Shown here piece by piece: positions 22,101-33,660 of a DNA stretch of 64,000 nt. This DNA is from Lepidonotus clava (taxonomy: Eukaryota; Annelida; Polychaeta; Phyllodocida; Polynoidae). The translations under genes and the position numbers were made by a program. The stretch covers positions 23,523,629 to 23,587,628 of the forward strand of contig OW387147.1 of assembly GCA_936440205.1 (NCBI GenBank), read 5' to 3'. Every line of letters starts with the position of its first letter. Position 1 is the first letter of the stretch. The notes below the pieces were generated by a model. It searched no databases and was not told where the DNA came from. It was given only the letters and a program-made list of their open reading frames with translations.

Positions 22101-25100
22101 GCTGACCAGAATGACCTGCTCCGGCGAGCGCTCTGCCTTTTATAGCCGCCGCAGGCGGAAGTGGGCGTGGCCTGCACTAGTGACCCCTAGCGTCAAGCTC
22201 ACCAACCACTTCAGCGGTGGCGCCCCCTACTATTTCCGGTCCCCGGGGCCCGCCGCTGGTCACCGCCCTGCCTGCCGTTTACCTCGCGGCCCCTCGCCGT
22301 CTGCGCGTTTTTCTTCCTAGGCCTTTTATTGCCCCACCGGATGTCCTCGGTCCTTTCATCTCTGTCGCCTCCTCTTGCCTTGTCACCTGGCCCTCGCAGT
22401 GCTTCCGCACACTTCCCGGAGAACACAGGGGCTCGTCGTTATTATCCTCTCGCCGCCGCCCCGTTCTCTTTGTCATCTTTACTTCTTTTACGACCTACTT
22501 TAAAGCCCGTCCTCGTTTCAGGCCTCGCCTTTTACAACCGTCCGTTCGTTCCTCCGGCATTCCCGAGAGTGCCGCATCTACTCTCCTCCGGTCTCCTGGA
22601 CGCTGTAACGCGGTATTACCAAGTCAGCATTACTTCAAAAGTCTTCGTCAGCTTGCCGCCGGGTCTGTCTTTCGTTGTAATCCAACCATCTTTTCCACGC
22701 CGTGGTTCCTTCGGACTGACCGGAAAACGGCTACGTGGGACTACTTTAGACATTCGGGCCGCCGTGGCTCCAGAACGCCGTTTTTCGTTCCAACCCCGCA
22801 TTTCCCACCTATATTACATCCGCAAGAGAACCAATCTTCAGCTAGGTAGCAATTCTCTACAGCCTAACGACCTGCACGCCTACTGTAGTGGTCAACGCAC
22901 CGCCCCGACTCAATGGCCCCAGGTTGATCAGTCCTTTTTGGCCAAAGCCTTTCTGTGTAGCGCCGATTTGGTCGTTCCCTTGGTCCTCTTCCACCTGCGG
23001 AATCGAGACACGAGAACGATTTCATCACAAAAAGGGGGTACCCCGCTTCCGTACGTGCCCTAGTGCGCCCCACCCCAAGCATCTACTGTGCAGCCTCGTA
23101 TCCTTGCTGGTCAGCTACCATCCAGGCTGGCGCAGCGTGTCCTCGGTAGGGTTCCAGGCGGTCCACATGGACCACCCCCCCCCGGTTTCCCTCGTTTCTT
23201 CCGTACTACCACCCGTCCTCGGTCAAGCACCTTAACGATCAGTGCAGGGCCTATCCATGGAAATCGCAACTTCGTTCCCTTGTCCCTATCCACCACCGTG
23301 TCGTGCACCCAGACCAGTTCTCCGGCGTGGTATTCCCGCCGAGTCACCTTTCCATCGTACTCGTGTTTCTGATGAATGGCGGCTCGCTTCAGCCCTGCCC
23401 GGGCCTCCCGATAGGCCGCGACTAGCCCTTTCTCCAGGCTTTCCACGTAGTCGCCCACCCGTCGAGGTTCCTCCTCCGGTCCTAGAGGTCTCCCATATAT
23501 CGCTTGCCGCGGCATCATGGTCTGTCGGCCCAGCATCATCATGTTCGGTGTCACTCCCGTGCTGGCTTGCGGCGTTGCTCTATAGCTCATCATCACGAGC
23601 GGGACCATCTCATCCCATTCCCGGCCTGTCGCTCGGCAGCTAGCTTTCAGACAGCATCCCAAAGTGCGAAAACTTCGTTCTATGTATCCGTCGCTTCGGG
23701 GGTGGTACGGCGTCGTTCTTGTTTTGTGGATTCCAAACAGTGCACAGACCTGAGCCACCACCTCGGATTCGAAATTCGTGCCTTGATCCGAGTGTAGTTC
23801 CCGAAACGCGCCATACCGTGCTACTACTTCTTCAACCAGCTTGTCCGCTACCGTTACTGCCTTCTGATCCGGGATCGGGAAACACTCCAGCCACTTGGTG
23901 AAATAGCACCCCACCATCGGGCAGTACTTGTTTCCTCGATTCGTGACTGGGTACGGGCCCGAAACATCCATGGCCAGCCGTTCCATCGGCTCCCCTACTA
24001 TATATTGATGCAGCGGCTCCCGTCTTCTTCGTCCTCTTTTCAGCAACGCGCAGTCACATTCTCGACATTCCTTCCGCACGTCCTCTCGGAGTCCCAGCCA
24101 GTAAAACCCTTGTTCCAACAGGGCCGTCGTTCTGGCGACTCCCAGGTGCGCTCCTGCCGCGCCTCCATGGTTTTCCCTCACCAACTCGGCCCGTTCCCCT
24201 CTGGGAACGACCAGTTGGTTCCTCCGACCATGTCCTTCTAATTCCCAGTACTTCCGATGCAGCACGCCATCCATTAGGCTTAATCTTTCCCACTGCCTCC
24301 ATATGATCTTTGTTTCTCGGGATTCCGGAGATATGACCTCCCAACCTGGCCGGTTCGCATCCTCTTCCATCCGTGCGATAATCGGTCCTATATCTCGATC
24401 CCTCCTCTGCGCTGCTTTCATCTCCTGCGGGGACCATCCGGGCTCATACCCCCGGGCCCGCGTCACTACTCTCACTTTCTCGGTACTCTCGTGTTCCTCT
24501 CCACACTGTTTACACGGATACCGGGACAACGCGTCAGCGTTCCCATGCTTCCTACCCGGTCGGTGTTGGAACGATACGTCATGCGAGTCGACAATCTCAA
24601 TCCACCGGGCAGCCTGCCCCATCGGTTCCTTACTTCTTTGCAGCCAACTAACCGCGCTATTATCCGTCCGGACTATGACGCGTTGACCATAGATGTAGCA
24701 CCGAAAATGTTTCAAAGCTCGCACCACCGCCAACAGTTCTTTCCGCGTGGTACAATACTTTCGCTCGTTCGACTCCAGGGTTTTGCTCGTGTAAGCTATT
24801 ACCCGTTCCTCCCCTCTCTGCTCCTGTGATAGCACGGCTCCCGTCCCCACATCACTGGCGTCCGTGTCAAGCCACCATTGTCCTTCTTCCTCCGGGAATC
24901 CCAATACCGGGGCCTCTGTTAACCCCTTCCACCCCATAAGGCCATATTTGGCCACCACATGAGTGTGACCTATAAAATGGCACCACTTTTATGGTTTTAT
25001 TCTGATTATAAAATGGGTATTTCATCTACGCTCATGAGGTAAATATCAAAATATTCCCAAAGTTCCAAGGAACCTTACACTTTTTGTATTATTGTTCTAT

Positions 25101-28100
25101 GATGTTTAGATATTTTAGAACATGTGTTCCAGTAAAGACCGCTATGGTCAATATAGGGCAAATCTGCCTATTCTGGGAAATCAGCCTCTTGAAAGCATTA
25201 ATTAAGGAATTATTGGTGAAAACAAATTTTTCCTGATATTTTGTGAAATTTTGTGGAAAAGTTTGACTTCGATAGAATTTACCTGAGAATTCAATAATTT
25301 TCATAGAAATATCAAATATTTTGCAAATGATGCATTATGGGAAATTTGCAATGGAATGTTTTTTTCACAGAAATCCTTCATATATAATAAGGTTGTTAGG
25401 TTGCCATGGTTACGGAAAAAAAACATTTAGAGTCAACGGAATGATTTTCATTGGTAATGTAGGAAATATCTTTTTCTGCCTTATATTTCAAATGGTTAGT
25501 TAAAAGACCAAGTCAATCAAAAGTTATTGAATTTTAAACATTTTTCTGAATAAGAAATGCTTTTTATTCTAAATATACAAGGTCAAGTTAAAGTTATTAT
25601 AACAAGGAAACAAAGATGACTATCAGAACTGGAGGGCTTCTATTGTACAAGAAGTAGGGAAGTTCGAACGACCATATCTAAGCTTCTAATAGGAATATCT
25701 TCAAATGGTTTGCAGCTTTAGGAAGCATTTTCTTCTGTAGTCCACATACATTTTTACCTATTATCCTCAGGAATAGAGGGTTGAAGGGGTTAACGCCCTC
25801 TTCATGGCATCAAATGCCTCCTGTCGTCTCGCGCTCCACACGAAAGGCTCCTCTTTCGTTGCCAGTTCATACAAGGGGGCAGCCAATTCCGTGAAACCGT
25901 TTATGTGTCTCCTATAGTATGAACACAATCCCACGAAGGCTCGTACCTCATGGAGATCCCGAGGGACCGGCCACTCGGTTACTTGCCGACACTTTTCGGG
26001 GTCGGGTTCGATCCCGTTGAATGAGACGTGTCCCAAGAACGGAATCTTCTTCTGGAACAACCTGCATTTTCGTGCTTTCAGCTTCAGCCCTGCAGCGTTC
26101 AATCGGTCCAGAACCCGTACCAATCTTTCCAGAGTCACTTCAAACGTTGGCCCGAAGACCAATATGTCATCCAGGTATACTAGACACTCCTCCCACACAA
26201 TTCCTCTGAGGATTCTTTCCATCAGCCTCTCGAAGGTGGCCGGGGCGTTCACTAGCCCGAATGGCATCACTTTAAACTCGTATAACCCTCCTTGAGTCAC
26301 GAAGGCCGTCTTCTCTCGGTCCTCGGGTGCCATCTCTACCTGCCAATATCCGCTTGCGAGATCCAGACTGCAGAAGAATAGGCTTCCGCCCAAGGTGTTG
26401 AGGCTGTCCTCTATCCGGGGAAGCGGAGAGGCGTCTACTTTTTGTAGCCTGATTCAATTTTCGATAGTCGATGCAGAATCTCGTTCCTCCGTCCTTCTTT
26501 TTCACCAAGACGGTCGGGCTGCTCCACGCACTTCCGCTCTCCTGGATGATTCCCAGATTTAACATATCCTCCACCAGTGCTCGTTCCTCTTCTCTCCTGG
26601 TGGCCGGATACCGTCTGACCCTTTGCTTGATCGGCATCTGATCCCCCGTACTAATTCGATGTTGTACTAAGTTTGTCCGTCCTAACTCATGTTTCGAGGT
26701 CGCAAACATTTGTTCCCGGGCCATGATGGCTTTTTCCAGTTCTCCGCCTTCCTCCGTGGTTAGGCCTTTCCTAGCCTCCTCTATCATCTCGATGAGCGCT
26801 CCAGGGGGTTCTTTTACATCGCTTCCCGTACCTCGTACTTCTTGTACGAAGGTGGCTTCTCCGAGGACTCTGCCGGTTTCCAATTTCGCGCTCTCGGTCC
26901 CTCGGTTGGCCACCCAAACTTTATTCTCCTCTCCTAACGTCACCGTTCCTGGGATCACTTCCAGTCCCATCGGTAATCCAGTGCCGGTGATGACAGCCAG
27001 CTGTCCACTTTGTCCCATGTCCACTCTCGCTACTATTGTTACTCGGGTCACCTGGAGCGGGGGTATTTCCGTCGTCCCCTCGATTCTCAGGACCTGTCCT
27101 CCGACGGTAACTGCCCGAATCCCATCCGTTCTTCGTTCTACTCCTGGGATTCATTCCCCCTCTCCCCCTCCTTCGGCGGGCAGGAAGACAGCACTCGCGT
27201 GGGGCTTAACTGTTAGCCGGTATTTCACCGCGAAGTCGTTTCCGAGGATTCCTTCATCTCTACCAATGTCTGCCACCATGAATGTCCACTGCAACACGCG
27301 TGTTCCCAATCGTACTGACAGGTTCGTGCATCCGTAGCACCGCAGCGGACTACCATCCACCGAGCAGAGGCGTCCTTCGTATCCGTCCAGGTCTTCCCAT
27401 TTTCGTCCCCACTCTCTCCAGAGACGGTCCGACAGCAAACTAATCATAGATCCGGTATCGACTAAAAAACGGACGACACTCTCTCCTACCGTTCCGGCCA
27501 CATAAAGTCCACATTCACCCATGCCTACTACTTCTCCCGCCGTGCCCGAAGGGGGCCCCGCGCTTACTGCGACGGCGACTGTCCGTTTCCCTGACGCTGA
27601 GAGCAATCCCTCGCGAAGTGGCCCTTCTGGTGACATTGGTGACATTCCAGGTCTTCTTTTCGTTTCTTGTACGCCTCTCTCCGGGCCGTTGCCTGTCTCC
27701 TGGCTTCTCGTTCTTCTGCCAATTCCTTCATCATCTCCTCCAATTTCCCGTTTAAGGCCGTGATTTGTGTATTGGCGTCCTCCTCGGGCTTCACTGCCCG
27801 CAAGAGGCGGCGTGAGTATCGTTCCTGTATCTCTACCACCTCCACCGCCTCCTCTAACGTCTTGCATCCTTTCTCTGCACACTTCAGCTGAAGGTCTTCC
27901 CCAACTGCAGCCTGGAACGCGTGTAATGCTGCTTTTTCCTGGCTGGCGTAGTCGTTGGAGAAGTAGGCTCTCGACGCCAACCGCCGGGCGTTATCGGCCA
28001 ACTCCTTCGCTGTTTGGTTCTTTACGCGCTTCAATCCCGCCAATTCTTGCAGAGCATTGCACGTATCCTTTTCCTGACCGAACCTCCGACGCAACGCCTC

Positions 28101-31100
28101 TACCCTCGCCGGGTAACGGAGTCGTTCCCTGTCCGGGAGTCCGACAAAGTACATTCGTGCCATTCGCGTCAGCGAAAGAAAGAGCATCGCCGCCTTCTCC
28201 TCAGACGTCCAACGTCCCAAGTCTGCATACTCCTCGAATTGGTTGATCCATCCCTCAAAGTCCGGTTTTCCATCATACTTTTCCGGTCATAAACTAAACT
28301 TCTTCAAACTCGCTCCTACCTGGCCGGTCTGTTGTTGTTGAGCCCGCGCATTCTGCTCATCCGTCGGGGTGGACGTTCCCATAAAGTTAAACCGCCTGTC
28401 CATGATGGTCGTGTCCTCCCCCTTGACTTCGGGTTTCGCACCTCCTTTCTCCTCCCCACCTTCCTTGAAGGCGATGTCAGAATCCATCTGATCGAAGACC
28501 GCAGCTGTTGCCATGAGCATCCAATATCGACGAAACACTCAGTATCCACACGTCCGTATGTGCTTATTTCAGCACCACCGCTGCCACCAGTGTGACGTTC
28601 TCTGGTAAGTCGGGGTTGCCGATTCTTACAGCAGAGGAACGTGGGGATTGTTCGGGTCTCGGGGCGGACGGGGAATCCAGGCCAAGAACCGAGATGTGTT
28701 TTTAGAGTCGTGCCTCGCGCACGAGGGGGGGCTGAGCGAATCGGTCGGGAATCGGTGCTCGATGTCAAACGGAGGACTGCGGGGAAGGGAAATTATGGTA
28801 GGGGTACGGGGAGGCCGTGCTTCGTCTCGCTCTATCTTCCAGACCGGCATTCACCTCGCCAGGGCGGTCCACCTCGGGTTCCGGTCCGCGGGGCCGTCGG
28901 GCCGACGGTCGCCTATTGTTTGGTAGCGTGGGGCCGAGCCTGCCGCGCCCTCGTCCCCGCAGACTCCAGGTTTCCGTTCCGCTCTCCATGCCTTCGTGCC
29001 ATGCTGCGCCTACACTTCCGGGACGGTTTCGGGCCTTCGCGCCCTACCTCGGTCCTCCGTTCCTCGTTCCCGTTCCTCGGGCCTTCGGGCCCCCGTCCTA
29101 ACTTTCGCCTATTTATCTCGAACTTCGACTATTTTACTCTAACTTCTGGTTAATTAACTCGTATCGGCTCATCTCAGCGGTTGTTCAAGGGAAGAAGACA
29201 CGTCTGGACACAAGGAGAACTGTTAAAGAACTCTGTTTATTCGGGCCTCACCGCCCCTTTATATACCTTAGAGGTCAGCCCTGATTGGCTGCTTTCAGTC
29301 ACGTGATCTACAACTGACGTCACTTCCGGTTTACATTCTCATTTCCGGTTTACATATCACTTCCGGTTTACATCTTTCCGGGTCTCGGTCCTTTACATAT
29401 TCGTTCCTTTACACTTTCGTTCCTTTACATATTCGGGCCTCTTTTTCGGGCTTTTTACACTTTCATTCCTTTTACATATTTCGTTCTTTTACACTTTCGT
29501 TCCTTTTACGAACATATATACCTTTTGTCATATTACCTTATTTTCTCTTATTTTGATCTCTACATATTTGGATGAATAGGCATTCATCACACATTCAAAG
29601 GGACCTGCCACTACTACAGCCTCAGGGACTGTGAGTGAAGGAGACATTGGTTTATCCATCAATTTGGTAAGGCACTTATATTCTTGCAGGAAAATAGCTA
29701 TTTAGATCAAACAGAAATATGTGCCTGAATTCCCCTGCGGTAACTTGTGGGTGCACATGTATTAAATATGATATTTTACAAAATCATATTTAGAAGCAAT
29801 TTTTTGGAAAGGGAAGCTATTGGCAGTTAACGATGTCATGAAATATAATATTCTAGCAAATCTATTCTTTCATGTGCTTGCTAAAACTTTTACATTATGA
29901 ACCCCCTATTCTCAATTGCTGTCTTTGTTTCCATGTTTATGAAAAAGTAAATTTTCTCATTTTATTAATAATAGCAAAAGTGCCATAACTTCCAATAGGG
30001 GTGCTTGCTATCTGGGGGGGGGGGGGGCACCAAGAAACAGTTATGAAAAATCGCGTCCCACAATAGGTGTTAATACCAACGATAGCTTCATTTCCTATTG
30101 TGAGATTTTAGAAATCAAAAATTTTCATTTGTTCTCAAAATTATACACTCCCAATTGTCCCAATGTATTGCAAACACACATTGGAAAGTATTATTTTTTG
30201 GTGGCCTCCCCTGCAGTGTTTGCAATACATGTACTGATTTAAGAGTAACATATTTTATACATTATAACCATGAATTTCTTTTATATTCTTATTGTCTTTT
30301 TTTCTGTAAACATGATGACTTGGTAACCACCTTTATGTCTGGTAAAAACTGTTCCATTTCAAATTTTCCATTATTGCATTGGTTATGAAAATTCTAATAT
30401 TTCATAACTGTCACAAGAATCTATAAAAAAAAGTTTCCCACAATATAACATAAACATTTGTTTTGGCCCGTATATTTCCCCAGAAAGTTATATTCTAAAA
30501 TTTCAAATATAATTGTTAAGAAGATTTTAGATATATTTTGTGGTTTTTTAAAACGTTAAATATAGATATGAATATATTACAAAAGATTTAATGGATATTA
30601 CATCTTTATTCATTGTCCAAACTAATCACCTGTTATTCCCAATTCGCTCTCTAACCAATATTTACTACACCAACAGTAAATATCATAATTATATCTTTAT
30701 TTTGCAGTCTGATCGGTCCAGTAAGTTGGCGCACTACACACATAAAGATGTACTGTATTGCTGGTAAGTACAAGAGGTATCCGAGATTGCCAACTCCAAT
30801 AGAGATTTGTCAACTTTTCAAAAAATTAAGATGAAAGGGAAACTATTTTGCTAGAGAGCCTTTGCATCAAAGAACAAAGTGTTTACTGCATTAGCAGAGC
30901 ATACATACATTATATTGAAGACATTATTTTTAACAGCATTTTCTCAATTACAGGAATTTTCTTCCTATCGCAATTTACTACTTCTTGCCGGTGGTTCAAC
31001 TGGTACTAACCTTCCAGAAGGTAGGATCTCTGTGTTTCTCTCAAAATTAGCAACAGCATCAATATGAATATAAAAATGGTACATGTCAAAGAGAGTATAG

Positions 31101-33614
31101 TTCTTTTGATTGTGCAGAGTGAATCTTGATAAATGGTGCCAATTCTTTGAGATAATTCAATCAGGTATTGGCATCCATTTTTGATTATACTTAAAATTCT
31201 CCACAAACTATAGGCATGAAGTACTTTTTGTCTACAACTTCCCACCATTGAAACAATCACGTTCTCTGAGTGAGGGCTATGACCTAAGTACTATTATTTG
31301 TGATTATTTTTGTAGTATGTCATCATGTATTTTAGGGTAAAATGGGCTGGAAGTTGTACATTAGAGCTTTGAATAGTGGCTAATAATGACGAAAATTGCT
31401 GTTCATAATTATCTACAGTACTATCGAAACTGAGGACTATTCGTATCTGTAAAATTAAAAAGAATAGATATTAACCATTCAGTGTTGATACTTAACACAC
31501 CTATTCTAGCTATTCTTGTATTTTCCTTTTTGTAGCACCAATGTTTCTTCTAGGGACTGTTATGTACAAATACTATCAATTTGTTGTTATTCAGCTCCTG
31601 TATGCTAGTGGAAACCAGGACATCTGTTACTACAATTTCCACTGTGCCAATCCACTTGGTGTGCTGAGTTCCTTTAACAATGTCTTCAGTAACAGTGGCT
31701 ACGTCCTCCTTGGTCTGCTATTTATTGTAATTGTCTACATTAGGTAAGAGGCTTTTCCTGTAATGTAAAGGGATTTGTGACTGCCCACACCAGAGCCACC
31801 TGGTGTGGAAATCTTAGGAGCCTGACATTTTACATATGTATATCCTTTTTATTCCCAAAGAATTAGCATCTTAATCCCCACACATTTTGACTTTATGTAA
31901 GTGGGAAAATTAGATATTTGGAGGGAAATTGTTTGATTTACCTTATTTTCTGTTTCTATGGGTTATAACTCTTTTATTGCAACGGTGACCACCACTTGTT
32001 TTCTGAATTATGTTGGTTCAGGCAGAAAGATGTCATTCAACTATGTTTGATAAATATATCTCACATGAAAATGAGGCAAAATTCAATGCTCTGTATACCC
32101 TTTTTGGATTCACATTTGTTCCCAAAAGACAAAATCAGATTCTTTTTGGCGTTAGAGAAATAGGAGTTGTGAGAATAACAATCATTGAAGTATGGGATAA
32201 ATAGCTTCAAATAATGTTGATTTTCAGACAAAGGAGAGTTGGTGAGGATTCACAGGTTCGTAAACAATTATATTGATCTCTTAATCCTTAAGACCACAAA
32301 TAAATGGAATGAGAAACGCAACCTCCAAAGAATTCTAAAACCTTCATATATATCTTAGAAAGTTTAATGCATTCACAATGTCTGTCAATGCTCATGCTTT
32401 GTTTAAAAAATATTTCAAATAAGTCAGGAAAATTCTGGAAATATTTTTGGCGGTCTTAAATTCTTTTCCTCACTATATCAAAAATCATAGTTAAATCATC
32501 ATTGTTTAGGTCATGAAATTAACTTAATTTATACACTTTCCCATTATTAAGTGAGCATCCACAGTAAATGAGAGAAAAAACATTTCATATCACATTCATG
32601 CTGTAGGAGCAATCACGAACATTGTGATACTTGTTAAATTATAAAAAAAAACATACATTAATCCTTAACCCTTTAGACCCCACGGTTTGGATACATTCCA
32701 TGCTCGAGTTCACCAGCAATCTCCCATGTTTTCTTCCTAGAGAATCCTTTAAAATAAATGATAGTTAAACACTTCATAGTCTACTATATTTCCTTCAGAA
32801 ATTTATAAGACATTAAGTTTTCATTGTTTTGTAAACTTTTTCATCCTCTGTTATTTCATGTATAGGGGGTAACTTTGAGGTATTTTCTCTTCAGGGGGTT
32901 GTTTGAAAATAGGCAATTTTCTAGGCAGTTGGCCTGGGGAATATACTCATGGACAGATGTGGCTGGATTTGGGACTAAAGGGTTTATTATGTGAAGAATC
33001 TGGTAGTATGAGTGTTCAGAGACCTATAATTCTTGCAGCACAAGCTTTTAGGGATGAATTAAGGTAGTAACAGCATGCTATATTCTTGTATAAGTTGTTA
33101 GTTTACTGCCATCCTCTGGCACTGTCTGTAACGTGCCTATATATAAGTCCCTGGAACTTAGAGTGTAACATGCCTATATATAAGTCCCTGGAACTTAGAG
33201 TGTAACCTGCCTTAGAGACACCGATTGATTAACTGAACAGTGGCTGCTGCCACCTAGTGTTAACTATACACAACACACCTATGTAGCTGGTTCCCCCACT
33301 ACCTTGTCTTAATATAACAGATCACCAGTGAAAAGAGTCACCCAGCTAAGCTGCGACGTAACAGAACTGTTCTGCGACCATACTTTTTTGGTCTGTGTGT
33401 TACTTACTAAAATGGCATGTAGCAGTAATGTTATTTAATGCTGAGGTCTCAACCTAACCAAACCAGAATGTTGTTATAACATTCTGTTCTAGTAAGGTCT
33501 TGCCGTGACTTAACCAGAATGTTATAATAACGTTCTGCTCTGGTGAGGTCTAAACCTAACCAAATCAGAACATTATAATAATGGTTGAGACCTAACCATA
33601 ATGTTAAGGTCTCC

Positions 33615-33660
<46 letters not shown>

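Larger units (their letters stand above)
14987..29591 (-). mobile_element. Large Ty3/Gypsy LTR retrotransposon with accessory region
   Basis: Two 1001-bp LTRs (14987-15987 and 28591-29591) start TG and end CA in element sense and are flanked by the 4-bp duplication catt (14983-14986, 29592-29595). They differ at about nine sites, so the copy is young. In element order the interior has a primer-binding site, Gag with a CCHC knuckle, protease, reverse transcriptase, RNase H, integrase, an internal promoter, three accessory frames, an array of hairpins and a polypurine tract. It is 14.6 kb long, of which 867 bp is a nested MITE. The coding part is broken (a few frame breaks plus the insertion). 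It lies in a SIDT intron, antisense to the host gene, and is GC-rich. Confidence 0.96.

Noticed and set aside
22217-22849. 210-codon + strand frame in the Gypsy spacer
   Set aside because: Proline/serine-rich composition from GC-rich DNA, overlapping frames in several phases, and no motif.
31541-31594. Extension of the SIDT exon back to an ATG at 31541
   Set aside because: The acceptor at 31594 gives the length expected from vertebrate SIDT (nine residues before the shared DICYYNF block) and matches the previous exon phase; the extra part is intronic.
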